Assembly (NCBI RefSeq): GCF_016862315.1
Contig: NZ_BOMS01000043.1
Location: 1-64,000, forward strand
Length of the DNA: 64,000 nucleotides
From: Actinoplanes palleronii
GTDB lineage: Bacteria > Actinomycetota > Actinomycetes > Mycobacteriales > Micromonosporaceae
Direction: 5' to 3'
The notes beneath the pieces were generated by a model. That model was not told the DNA's origin, did not search any database, and saw only the letters and a list, made by a program, of their open reading frames with translations. Positions 43,605-52,225 of this stretch are shown in pieces. Made by a program: the position numbers and the translations under genes. Every line of letters starts with the position of its first letter. Position 1 is the first letter of the stretch.

Positions 43605-44606
43605 GTGACGCAGACAGGCGTACAGGCTCTTCCCCCGTTCGAGGTCGGCCGGCTGGCCGGAGCGATCCTCGACTCGGTGAACAGTGTCGTGGTCGGCAAG
43701 CGGGAGTCGCTCGAGCTGGTGCTGGCCGGCATCCTGGCCGGCGGGCACGTCCTGCTGGAGGACCTGCCAGGGCTGGGCAAGACGCTCACCGCGCGGTCGT
43801 TCGCCCAGGCGCTCGGGCTGGACTTCCGGCGGCTGCAGTTCACCCCCGACCTGCTGCCCGCCGACGTCACCGGCTCCTTCCTGTATGACCAGCGCAAGGG
43901 TGACTTCGCGTTCCGGGCCGGCCCGGTCTTCACCAACATGCTGCTGGCCGACGAGATCAACCGGACACCGCCGAAGACCCAGTCCGCCCTGCTCGAGGCG
44001 ATGCAGGAGAAGCAGGTCTCGGTCGAGGGCGTGACCTACCGGCTCGACCCGCCGTTCCACGTGCTGGCCACCGCCAACCCGATCGAGTACGAGGGCACCT
44101 ACCCGCTGCCCGAGGCACAGCTCGACCGGTTCCTGCTCCGGGTGTCCTTCGGATACCCGACCGCCGAGGAGGAGTGGGAGGTCATGCGCCGCCGGATGTC
44201 CCGCCGGCAGGAGGAGTCCCAGCTCGCCCCGGTGGTGAACGCGCAGACCCTGCAGGTCATGCAGGCCGCCCTGGAGTCGGTGGCGGTCGAGGACTCGATC
44301 GGCCGGTACATCGTGTCGCTGGCCGCGGCCACCCGCGAGCACAGCGCGGTGCTGGTCGGCTCGTCGCCGCGTGGCTCGCTGGCCCTGTTGCTGCTGGCCC
44401 GGGCCCGGGCCGCGATGGCCGGCCGGGACTACGTGGTGCCGGAGGACGTCAAGGACGTCGCGGTGCCGGCGCTGGCCCACCGGATCACGCTGCGTCCGGA
44501 GATGTGGCTGCGCCAGGTGAACCCGGCGTTCGTGGTGCAGGAGGTGCTCAGCGCGGTGCCGGCCCCGGCCAGCGGGGCGCTTCCGACGTACGCCCGGCAT
44601 GACTGA
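43605..44606 (+). CDS. MoxR-family AAA+ ATPase
   Basis: A 333-residue AAA+ ATPase. Walker A is EDLPGLGKTLTARSFA, Walker B is MLLADEINRTPPKTQSALLEAMQE, and sensor 1 is VLATANPIEYEGTYPLPEAQLDRF, all diagnostic for MoxR. These ATPases act as chaperones for partner vWA or DUF58 proteins. I start at GTG 43605 with GAAAGG upstream; an in-frame extension to 43497 runs inside the previous gene. It overlaps the DUF58 start by 8 bp. Confidence 0.93.
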   Translation: MTQTGVQALPPFEVGRLAGAILDSVNSVVVGKRESLELVLAGILAGGHVLLEDLPGLGKTLTARSFAQALGLDFRRLQFTPDLLPADVTGSFLYDQRKGDFAFRAGPVFTNMLLADEINRTPPKTQSALLEAMQEKQVSVEGVTYRLDPPFHVLATANPIEYEGTYPLPEAQLDRFLLRVSFGYPTAEEEWEVMRRRMSRRQEESQLAPVVNAQTLQVMQAALESVAVEDSIGRYIVSLAAATREHSAVLVGSSPRGSLALLLLARARAAMAGRDYVVPEDVKDVAVPALAHRITLRPEMWLRQVNPAFVVQEVLSAVPAPASGALPTYARHD

Positions 44607-45903
44607 GCCGATCGCTCCGGGCTGGGCGCCGACCCGCGCGCTCGGCCGTTCGGTGCTGCTCACCGGGCTGTTGCTGCTGCTCGGCGTCGCGCTCGGCCGG
44701 GTCGACCTGGTGCTGCTGGCGGCGCCGTTCGCGATCGGCGCCGCGCTGAACCTGCGCCGCACACCCCAGTCGGTGCCCGAGGTGACCATCACGGCCGACG
44801 CGGCGCACCTGGTCGAGGGCGGCGCGGTGCAGGCCGGCCTGACCGTGGCCAACCCCGAGGCGATCGGGTACGACCTGGTCGTGGTCCGGACCAAGACCTC
44901 ACCGTGGCTGCGTCTGGAGCACGCCGACCGGCCGTTCGCGATCACCGTGCCGTCCGACGGCTGGGCCGCGATCGACCTGCCCGGCGAGGCGCGCCGCTGG
45001 GGCCGGCAGGACGTCGGGCCGGCCGCCGCCCGTGCCGCGGCCTGCGGCGGGCTGCTGACCTGCCGTCCGGTGGTCACCCCGGCGCACGGCGTCCGGGTCT
45101 ACCCGGTCACCGAGCCGTTCAAGGCCACCGAGTCGATGCCGGCCGCGGCCGGTCTGGTCGGCGCGCACCGTTCCCGGCGGCTGGGCGAGGGCGGTGAGCT
45201 GGCCGGCGTACGCCAGTTCGCGCCCGGCGACCGGCTGCGCCGCATCGACTGGCGGGTGTCGCTGCGCACCCGTGACCTGCACGTGGCGTCCACCCTCTCG
45301 GACCGCGACGCCGAGGTGCTGATCCTGCTCGACCTGCTCGGCGAGGTGGGCCTCTCCGGCGGGGTCGAGGGCAGCGCCTCGGTGCTGGACACCACGGTCC
45401 GCGCCGCCGCCGCGATCGCCGAGCACTACCTGCACCGCGGCGACCGGGTGTCGGTGCTGGAGTACGGCGCCGGTGGCCGCCGGCTGCGCGCCGGGTCCGG
45501 CCGCAAGCAGTACCTGACCGTCCTGGAATGGCTGCTCGACGTGCGCGCCGACCCGGTCGACGAGGAGTACGAGCCGGTCCTCGGCGCGCACCACATCTCG
45601 ACGTCCGCGCTGGTCGTGGTGCTCACCCCGCTGATCGACCCGCGGTCCGCCGATATGCTCGCCAAGCTCACCCAGGCCGGCCGGTACACCGTCGCGGTGG
45701 ACACCCTGCCGGAGGACGCCGCCCCGCCGGTCCGCAACCAGTGGTCCCCGCTGGCCACCCGCCTGTGGCGGATCGAACGGGAGAACGTGCTGGGCCGGCT
45801 CCGCGAGCACGGTGTGCCGGTGGTCGCCTGGGCCGGCGCCGGGAGCCTGGACCTGGTGCTACGCGACGTGGCCCGGATGGCCTCCGCGCCGAGGGGGCGA
45901 TGA
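44599..45903 (+). CDS. DUF58 protein
   Basis: A 434-residue membrane-attached protein of the DUF58 family. Two N-terminal helices (~15-52) precede the DUF58 core GGELAGVRQFAPGDRLRRIDWRVSLRTRDLHVASTLSDRDAEVLILLDL, a vWA-like region. It is the usual client of the MoxR ATPase encoded directly upstream. The ATG overlaps the moxR end by 8 bp. Confidence 0.92.
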   Translation: MTEPIAPGWAPTRALGRSVLLTGLLLLLGVALGRVDLVLLAAPFAIGAALNLRRTPQSVPEVTITADAAHLVEGGAVQAGLTVANPEAIGYDLVVVRTKTSPWLRLEHADRPFAITVPSDGWAAIDLPGEARRWGRQDVGPAAARAAACGGLLTCRPVVTPAHGVRVYPVTEPFKATESMPAAAGLVGAHRSRRLGEGGELAGVRQFAPGDRLRRIDWRVSLRTRDLHVASTLSDRDAEVLILLDLLGEVGLSGGVEGSASVLDTTVRAAAAIAEHYLHRGDRVSVLEYGAGGRRLRAGSGRKQYLTVLEWLLDVRADPVDEEYEPVLGAHHISTSALVVVLTPLIDPRSADMLAKLTQAGRYTVAVDTLPEDAAPPVRNQWSPLATRLWRIERENVLGRLREHGVPVVAWAGAGSLDLVLRDVARMASAPRGR

Positions 45904-45904
45904 C

Positions 45905-46468
45905 GTGCTGACCAGGCTTCTCCGCCGGCTCAGCCGGATCCCCACCGTGGTGCGGCGGGCCACCGTCGTACCGTTCCTGGTCCGCTGCGGCATCGCGCTG
46001 TGCGGCATTCTCGCGCTCGTGGTGTCCTGGCCGGGCGAGCTGCTGGCCAGCCAGTTCGTCGGGTTGCTGGTGCTGTTCGTGCTCTGGCCGGCGTTCGCTC
46101 CGCGGGGCCGGGGCGCGACGTTCGCCGCGCTGGTCGTGGTGGGCGGCTGGCTGCTGGACACCGCGGGGTACGACTCCCGGGTCGCGCTGTGGCGGGTGAT
46201 CGCCATCGCCACACTGCTCTATCTCGGTCACACGCTCACCGCGCTGGCCGCCGTTTTGCCGTACGACGCGGTGGTCAACCTGGACGTGCCCGGCCTCTGG
46301 CTGGGCCGGGCCCTGATCGTCGTGCTGATCTCCGCGGTGCTGACCGTGCTGGCCCTGGGCCTGACCAGGGATCTTGGTGGAGAGGCGTTCCAGGTGGCCA
46401 CATTGGTGGGATTGGCTGCTGCGACGGGTGTGACGATCCTTTTGGTACGCCTTACCAGGAGGACCTGA
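45905..46468 (+). CDS. Polytopic membrane protein of MoxR cluster
   Basis: A 187-residue protein with about five hydrophobic helices and little soluble sequence. No family recognised with certainty. It starts at GTG 45905, 1 bp after the DUF58 stop, so it belongs to the same operon and may be a membrane partner of the DUF58 protein. Confidence 0.75.
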   Translation: MLTRLLRRLSRIPTVVRRATVVPFLVRCGIALCGILALVVSWPGELLASQFVGLLVLFVLWPAFAPRGRGATFAALVVVGGWLLDTAGYDSRVALWRVIAIATLLYLGHTLTALAAVLPYDAVVNLDVPGLWLGRALIVVLISAVLTVLALGLTRDLGGEAFQVATLVGLAAATGVTILLVRLTRRT

Positions 46469-46566
46469 GTTTCGTGCAGTTTATGTGGCCTTAGACACTT
46501 GACTTTCAAGGTTGCGATGGTCACAGAACGACGCATGAACGGCCATTAGCGCGCGAGAATAGGGGC

Positions 46567-47952
46567 GTGAATCCGCCGCGCATAGTCGTCGTAGGAGCAG
46601 GTCACGTCGGGCTTTACGCCGCCCTCCGCCTGTCCAAGAAGCTGAACCGGAACCACGCCGAGGTCGTTGTCATCGACCCCGTGCCGCACATGACCTATCA
46701 GCCGTTCCTGCCTGAGGCAGCGGCCGGTAACATCTCGCCGCGCCACGCCGTTGTGCCGCTGCGCCGTGAGTTGAAGAAGTGCCGCATCGTCTCCGGTGAG
46801 GTCACCAAGGTCGAGCACGCGCGTAAGACCGTGACCATTCAGCCGATCGACGGCCCCGCGTACGAGATGGAATACGACCACATCATCGTGGCGCCCGGTT
46901 CCGTCTCGCGGACTCTCCCGATCCCCGGTCTGAGCGACCTGGGCATCGGCCTCAAGACCATCGGTGAGGCCATCTACCTGCGCAACCACATCCTCGACCG
47001 GCTCGACGTCGCTGCCGTGACGCCGGACCCCGAGGTGCGCAAGGCGTCGCTCAACTTCGTTTTCGTCGGTGGCGGCTTCGCCGGCATCGAGGCGCTCGCC
47101 GAGATGCAGGACGTGGTCTCCGACGCGCTCAAGTACTACCCGGAGCTGGACCCCAAGGAGGTCCACTTCATCCTGGTCGAGGCGACCAACCGGATCCTTC
47201 CCGAGGTCGGCCCGGAGATGGGCTCGTACGCCGCCCGTCAGCTCGCCGCCCGCGGCATCGACCTGCGGCTGGACACCTTCCTGAACTCCTGCGTCGACGG
47301 CCAGATCGAGCTCTCCGACGGTGACTCGTTCCGCGCCGAGACCCTGGTCTGGACGGCCGGCGTCAAGCCGTCGCCGATGCTGCAGCACACCGACCTGCCG
47401 CTCGGCCCGCGTGGCCACGTCAACTGCAAGCCCACCCTGCAGGTCGCCACGCTGGAGGGCGAGGTGCTCGAGGGCGCCTGGTCGGCCGGCGACTGCGCGC
47501 AGGTCCCCGACCTGACCAACCCGGGTGGCTGGTGCTCGCCGAGCGCGCAGCACGCGGTCCGGCAGGCCAAGGTGCTCGCCGACAACATCCGCCAGGTGAT
47601 CCTGGGCGGCGCGCCGACCGAGTACCGGCACAAGCACGTCGGCGGCGTCGCCGGCCTGGGCCTCAACAAGGGTGTCGCGCACGTCTACGGCATCAAGGTC
47701 AAGGGCTACCCGGCGTGGCTGATGCACCGCTTCTACCACGTGAGCCGGATCCCGTCGTTCAACCGCAAGGTGCGGGTGCTCGCCGACTGGGTGCTGGCCT
47801 TCCTGCTCAAGCGGGAGACCGTGGCCCTGGGTCAGCTGCACCGCCCGCGCGAGGAGTTCCTCGAGGTCACCCCGCCGGTCGCGCCGAAGGTCAAGGAGAC
47901 CGAGAAGCCGGCTGACAAGCCCGCTGACAAGGTCGGTTCCGGCTCGCGCTGA
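46567..47952 (+). CDS. ndh: Type II NADH dehydrogenase (NDH-2)
   Basis: A 461-residue FAD enzyme passing electrons from NADH to quinone without proton pumping. The FAD fold reads RIVVVGAGHVGLYAALRLSKKL, the NADH fold reads NFVFVGGGFAGIEALAEM, and WTAGVKPSP and GDCAQVPDL are typical later motifs. VSRIPSFNRKVRVLADWVLAFLL is the amphipathic membrane-binding segment. The tail is Lys/Pro/Asp-rich. It starts at GTG 46567 with a weak ribosome site. A TTGACT hexamer at 46499 may be a -35 element, but its -10 is unconvincing. Confidence 0.93.
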   Translation: MNPPRIVVVGAGHVGLYAALRLSKKLNRNHAEVVVIDPVPHMTYQPFLPEAAAGNISPRHAVVPLRRELKKCRIVSGEVTKVEHARKTVTIQPIDGPAYEMEYDHIIVAPGSVSRTLPIPGLSDLGIGLKTIGEAIYLRNHILDRLDVAAVTPDPEVRKASLNFVFVGGGFAGIEALAEMQDVVSDALKYYPELDPKEVHFILVEATNRILPEVGPEMGSYAARQLAARGIDLRLDTFLNSCVDGQIELSDGDSFRAETLVWTAGVKPSPMLQHTDLPLGPRGHVNCKPTLQVATLEGEVLEGAWSAGDCAQVPDLTNPGGWCSPSAQHAVRQAKVLADNIRQVILGGAPTEYRHKHVGGVAGLGLNKGVAHVYGIKVKGYPAWLMHRFYHVSRIPSFNRKVRVLADWVLAFLLKRETVALGQLHRPREEFLEVTPPVAPKVKETEKPADKPADKVGSGSR

Positions 47953-48006
47953 GCCTGAGGCCGTTACCCATCACCCGGGCGGCACCAGATACGGTGTTCT
48001 TTGCCC

Positions 48007-48089
48007 GCCCGGGTGGTGGAATGGCAGACACGGCCGCCTTAAAAGCGGCTGCCCTAACAGGCGTGCGGGTTCGAGACCCGCCCCGGGCA
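48007..48089 (+). tRNA. bldA: tRNA-Leu (anticodon TAA), bldA-type
   Basis: An 83-nt class II tRNA: the acceptor stem GCCCGGG pairs with CCCGGGC (discriminator A), the anticodon stem GCCGC/GCGGC holds loop CTTAAAA with TAA at the anticodon, then come a long variable arm and a T arm GCGGG-TTCGAGA-CCCGC. CCA is not encoded. It reads UUA, the rarest codon in high-GC actinomycetes. In Streptomyces this tRNA (bldA) controls development and secondary metabolism. Confidence 0.95.
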
Positions 48090-48322
48090 CGGATAACGAA
48101 GCGGTCGCGACATGTCGTCGCGGCCGTTCTGCTTTTGCGGCTTTTATGTGCTGTTCTGGGGCGTTTGTGATCGTGGGACTACCACCGAGTGTCGCAGCGT
48201 ACCCATGACACCTGTCATTTTCAGCCTGCTCACAGCTTCGGACAGCGGCGATTCGAGCGCATAGCGTCTACCCTGGAACGACAGGCATTGTTGTGCCGAA
48301 CCCTCAAGGGAGGCTGGACACA

Positions 48323-49156
48323 GTGAAGACTTCTAACCCGGTGCTCTCGCGCCTCGGCCAAGCGGCCGAGCGGGAGCGGACCGCCGGGTACGGGCCATAC
48401 GGGCCGGCCGGCGCGGGTTACGGTCAGCCGGGTTACGGTCAGCCGTACCCGACCGCTGAGGGCTACCCCGCCGCCCCGCCCGCCGTGCAGCCGATGACCG
48501 TCGACGACGTCGTCGTCAAGACCGTCACCCTGCTCGGCATCACCGGCATCTCCGCGGTCGCCGCGTGGAATCTCATTCCGCTCGACCTGACCGTCGCCGC
48601 CTGGATCGGCGCCGCGATGGTCGGCCTCGTGCTCGGCCTGGTCATCTCGTTCATGCGCATCGCGAACCCGGCGCTCGTCGTCGGTTACGCGGTCGTCGAG
48701 GGTGTCTTCGTCGGCATGGTGAGCAAGGCCTACCAGAACATCCTGGGTTATGACGGGATCGTCCTGCAGGCCGTGGTCGCCACCTTCGGTGTCTTCTTCC
48801 TGATGGCGATCCTCTACCGTGCCCGGGTCATCCGGGCCACCCCGAAGTTCCAGCGCGGCATGATCGCGATCATGGGTGGCCTCTTCATGGTCATGCTGGT
48901 CAACTTCGTGCTGTCGATGTTCGACGTGAACACCGGCCTGCGCGACAACGGCCCGCTCGGTTACGTGTTCAGCCTGGTCTGCATCGTGGTGGCCGCGCTC
49001 AGCTTCATTCTCAGCTTCAACGAGATCGAAGAGGGCGTCCGGATGGGCCTCCCGCGGAAGTACTCGTGGACCGCGGCCTTCGGCATCCTGGTCAGCCTGG
49101 TCTGGCTCTACATCGAGATGCTGCGCCTGCTCAGTTACCTGCAAGGCGACGACTGA
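48323..49156 (+). CDS. Bax inhibitor-1/YccA family membrane protein
   Basis: A 277-residue membrane protein. The N-terminal ~65 residues are Gly/Tyr/Pro-rich (GYGQPGYGQPYP), followed by seven helices with the family features VEGVFVGMVSKAYQ and FNEIEEGVRMGLPRKYSWTAAFGI. Members are putative ion channels or protease regulators. I start at GTG 48323, ten bases after GGGAGG, giving MKTSNPVLSRLG; an in-frame GTG at 48293 lacks a ribosome site. Confidence 0.9.
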   Translation: MKTSNPVLSRLGQAAERERTAGYGPYGPAGAGYGQPGYGQPYPTAEGYPAAPPAVQPMTVDDVVVKTVTLLGITGISAVAAWNLIPLDLTVAAWIGAAMVGLVLGLVISFMRIANPALVVGYAVVEGVFVGMVSKAYQNILGYDGIVLQAVVATFGVFFLMAILYRARVIRATPKFQRGMIAIMGGLFMVMLVNFVLSMFDVNTGLRDNGPLGYVFSLVCIVVAALSFILSFNEIEEGVRMGLPRKYSWTAAFGILVSLVWLYIEMLRLLSYLQGDD

Positions 49157-49261
49157 CGGTTCGTCGGTCCGTCACCGAGGCAACGCTCGGCCCGCCCCAC
49201 CCGGCGGACCGGGCGTTGTCCCGTTTCCGGGCGGGACCGGCCCGCCGGGTACGCTCGCCGG

Positions 49262-49567
49262 ATGTCCGACTTCGCGACGTCGACCGAGCGGCTGCTCACC
49301 CAGGTCCGCCACTGGGAGGAGCCGCGCTGGGCCGCGTCGGCAGGTGCCGGCACCAAGGGCGACCTGGCGTACGTGCTGGTGCAGGAGCTTGCCGACCTGG
49401 GCGCCGAGGCCGAGGGCCGGCCGTCCCGGATGGTGCCGCGCGCCCATGACCTGGTGCTGCCCGACCAGCTGCGGGTGGTCGCCGACGACTTTCTCGCCGC
49501 CGAGCCCTCCGCCGACCTGCTGGCCCGTGCCACCGCCGCGGTGGAAGAGGTCCGCTACACCCTCTGA
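49262..49567 (+). CDS. Small conserved actinobacterial protein
   Basis: A 101-residue soluble, acidic, mostly helical protein (TERLLTQVRHWEEPRW, then DLAYVLVQELADLGAEAEG). No named family recognised and no function suggested by neighbours. Its last 13 bases overlap the 3' end of the convergent acetyltransferase gene. Confidence 0.7.
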   Translation: MSDFATSTERLLTQVRHWEEPRWAASAGAGTKGDLAYVLVQELADLGAEAEGRPSRMVPRAHDLVLPDQLRVVADDFLAAEPSADLLARATAAVEEVRYTL

Positions 49568-50019
49568 GCGGCCGCGCTGAGTGTCAGGCTGAGCCCGATC
49601 AGGCCCTCGACCGGCCGGAACCCGGCCGAGGCGTAGAGCGCTCGGGCCGGCACGTTGTCCGGTTCGGTCTGCAGCGACACCCGGATCGCCCCGGCGGCTC
49701 GCGCCTGGCCGACGACGTGGTTCAGCAGGGCGCGGGCGGTGCCGCCGCGCCGTCGATCGGGCCGGACGTACAGGTCACGCACCTGCCAGAACGTCGCCAG
49801 GCGCAGCGAGGCCGGTAGCACGACGGTGGTGACAAAACCGAGGTCGGGGAGCGCGGCGGCGGCCCGCAGCGGACCGGCCGTCAGCTGCTCCCGTAGCCAC
49901 TCCGCGGTGCCGCCGGGGTCCGCGGTCTCGCCGTAGTGCACCCGGTACTCGTCGAACAGGTCGGCCAGCTGATCAAAAGCGGGCTGGTCCGGGGTGATGT
50001 CGGTGATCGTCGAAGCCAT
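49555..50019 (-). CDS. GNAT family N-acetyltransferase
   Basis: A 154-residue acetyltransferase. The acetyl-CoA strand and loop are VRDLYVRPDRRRGGTARALLNHVVGQA, followed by LQTEPDNVPARALYASAGFRPVEG, the usual last GNAT motif. The substrate is not evident. Convergent with the small gene at 49262. Confidence 0.88.
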   Translation of the reverse strand: MASTITDITPDQPAFDQLADLFDEYRVHYGETADPGGTAEWLREQLTAGPLRAAAALPDLGFVTTVVLPASLRLATFWQVRDLYVRPDRRRGGTARALLNHVVGQARAAGAIRVSLQTEPDNVPARALYASAGFRPVEGLIGLSLTLSAAAQRV

Positions 50020-50085
50020 TCACCCATTTTGATGCACGAAACGGGCCCGGCGCTTTCCCGCGCCGGGCCCAGCAGCGCGGACGGC

Positions 50086-51330
50086 TCAGCGCAGGCGCTC
50101 GATGACCAGCGCCATGCCCTGGCCACCACCGACGCACATGGTCTCCAGGCCGATCGACTTGTCGTGCCAGTCGAGGGAGTTGATCAGGGTGCCGGTGATC
50201 CGCGCGCCGGTCATGCCGAACGGGTGGCCGACCGCGATCGCTCCGCCGTTCACGTTCAGCTTGTCGATCGGGATCCCGAGATCCTGGTAGGACGGGATGA
50301 CCTGCGCGGCGAACGCCTCGTTGATCTCGACCAGGTCGACGTCGTCGATGGTCATGCCGGCCCGCTTGAGGGCCTGCTTGGACGCCTCGACCGGGCCGAG
50401 GCCCATGATCTCCGGGGAGAGCGCGGTGACGCCGGTGGAGATGATCCGGGCGAGCGGGGTGATGCCGAGCTCGCGGGCCTTGGTGTCGCTCATGATGACC
50501 AGCGCGGCGGCGCCGTCGTTGAGCGGGCAGCAGTTGCCGGCGGTGACCCGGCCGTCCTCCCGGAAGACCGGCTTGAGCTGGGAGACCGCGTCCAGGCTGA
50601 CGCCGGCGCGGGGGCCGTCGTCCTTCGACACGACGGTGCCGTCGGGCAGCGTCACCGGGGTGATCTCGCGGGCCCAGAAGCCGTTCGCGATGGCCTTCTC
50701 AGCGAGGTTCTGGCTGCGTACGCCGAACTCGTCCATCTCCGCGCGGGAGATGTTCTTGATCTGGGCGAGGTTCTCCGCGGTGTAGCCCATCCCGATGTAG
50801 ATGTCCGGGAGCAGGCCGTCCGCGCGGGGGTCGTGCCAGGTGCCGCCGCTCTTCGCGGTCGCCTGGGTGCGTGCCTGCGCGTCCTGGAACGCGGGGTTCT
50901 CCCAGCCGCCGCCGACCAGGGCCTGCGCGGCCGAGGGCAGGCCGTCGGAGCTGCCCCGGGCGAACCGGGACACCGTCTCGACACCGGCCGAGATGAAGAT
51001 GTCGCCCTCGCCCGCCTTGATCGCGTGGAACGCCATCCGGGTGGTCTGCAGCGACGACGAGCAGTACCGGGTGATGGTGGCGCCCGGCAGGCCGTCCAGG
51101 CCCAGCTTCGTGGCGACCACGCGGCCCATGTTGAAGCCCTGCTCGCCACCGGGCAGGCCACAACCGAGGTACAGGTCCTCGATGAGCGTGCGGTCGAGCT
51201 CGGGCACCTTGTTCAGCGCGGCGTCGACGATGGTGGCGGTGAGGTCGTCGGGGCGCAGATCCTTCAGCGAGCCCTTGTGGGCGCGACCGATCGGGGAGCG
51301 GGCAGTGGCAACGATGACAGCTTCCGGCAT
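50086..51330 (-). CDS. Acetyl-CoA acyltransferase (thiolase)
   Basis: A 414-residue thiolase. The nucleophilic Cys is in TITRYCSSSLQTTRMA (~90), the catalytic His in VNGGAIAVGHPFGMTGAR, and the second Cys in ETMCVGGGQGMALV. It starts EAVIVATARSPIGRAHKG, as in FadA/acetyl-CoA acetyltransferases. It would cleave 3-ketoacyl-CoA in beta-oxidation or condense acetyl-CoA. It is monocistronic. Confidence 0.94.
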   Translation of the reverse strand: MPEAVIVATARSPIGRAHKGSLKDLRPDDLTATIVDAALNKVPELDRTLIEDLYLGCGLPGGEQGFNMGRVVATKLGLDGLPGATITRYCSSSLQTTRMAFHAIKAGEGDIFISAGVETVSRFARGSSDGLPSAAQALVGGGWENPAFQDAQARTQATAKSGGTWHDPRADGLLPDIYIGMGYTAENLAQIKNISRAEMDEFGVRSQNLAEKAIANGFWAREITPVTLPDGTVVSKDDGPRAGVSLDAVSQLKPVFREDGRVTAGNCCPLNDGAAALVIMSDTKARELGITPLARIISTGVTALSPEIMGLGPVEASKQALKRAGMTIDDVDLVEINEAFAAQVIPSYQDLGIPIDKLNVNGGAIAVGHPFGMTGARITGTLINSLDWHDKSIGLETMCVGGGQGMALVIERLR

Positions 51331-51393
51331 GGCCCCAGTTTACTCAGGGGTAACATCGGCGGAAGTGTGGATTCGTCACACGCCTGCCATCGC

Positions 51394-52182
51394 TCAGACA
51401 CCGGCCGTTGCCGCCCGGGCCACCGCGGGATAAAGCGCGTGTGCCCAGACCCGGTAGCCGTCGGCGGACGGGTGGAACCCGTCGTAACAGAGCGTCCCGG
51501 CGTCGGCCCGGAACACCGCACCGGTCTCCGCAGCCAGGTCGACGACCGTGCCACCGGCCTCGGCGACCGCCCTGGCCTGCGCTTTCGCCATCCGCCGGCC
51601 GATCAGCCCGGCGATCTGCCGCAGCGGCGGGGCCAGCGAGCGCATCGCGCCCAGGTCGGGGCAGGTGCCGACGACCACCTGGACACCGGCCGAGCGCAGC
51701 CGCCGGACGGCCTGCCCGAGATGACCGGCGGCCTCCTCGGGAGCGCGGGCCGAGGTGGCGTCGTTGGAGCCGATCAGCACCACGGCCACGTCCGGCCGGG
51801 TGCCGAGCAGCGCCCGGGCCACCTGGGTGGACAGGTCGGTGGACCGGGACCCGGCCACACCGACGCTGGAGAGCAGCACGTGCCGCGGGCCGGTCTCCGG
51901 GCTGCCGTCGGCCATCAGCCGGGCCAGCTGCCCGCCGACGGTGTCGGACAGCCACTCCACGCCGACACCGACCGCGGCCGAGTCACCGAGCAGCACCAGG
52001 CGCAACGGCGGGGCACTGAGCGGGCCCATCGACGTACGCAGGGCCAGGCCCATCGTGGGTTTGGCATAACGACGGGCCTTGGCGGCCAGCAGCTCGCCGG
52101 CGATCAGGGCGGCGCCGCCCAGCGCGCCCGCGAGCAGGCCCGTGGCAGCGGCCTTGGTCAGTCGTTCCGGCAGCCCGGCCAT
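51394..52182 (-). CDS. SGNH/GDSL hydrolase
   Basis: A 262-residue exported hydrolase. An N-terminal hydrophobic segment (~12-33) precedes the SGNH domain: LVLLGDSAAVGVG (catalytic Ser), SSVGVAGSRS (Gly block), VVLIGSNDATS (Asn block) and CYDGFHPSADGY (catalytic Asp-His). It would be an esterase or lipase acting outside the membrane. It is paralogous to, and 43 bp downstream of, the gene at 52226. Confidence 0.88.
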   Translation of the reverse strand: MAGLPERLTKAAATGLLAGALGGAALIAGELLAAKARRYAKPTMGLALRTSMGPLSAPPLRLVLLGDSAAVGVGVEWLSDTVGGQLARLMADGSPETGPRHVLLSSVGVAGSRSTDLSTQVARALLGTRPDVAVVLIGSNDATSARAPEEAAGHLGQAVRRLRSAGVQVVVGTCPDLGAMRSLAPPLRQIAGLIGRRMAKAQARAVAEAGGTVVDLAAETGAVFRADAGTLCYDGFHPSADGYRVWAHALYPAVARAATAGV

Positions 52183-52225
52183 GTGCGCCTCCCTGCGTCC
52201 CGCCGACGTCGATGATCCTTCTTCT

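Noticed and set aside
46499..46566. Rex operator or standard promoter upstream of ndh
   Set aside because: TTGACT is present, but the -10 region is poor and GTTGCGATGGTCACAG only partly resembles a Rex site.
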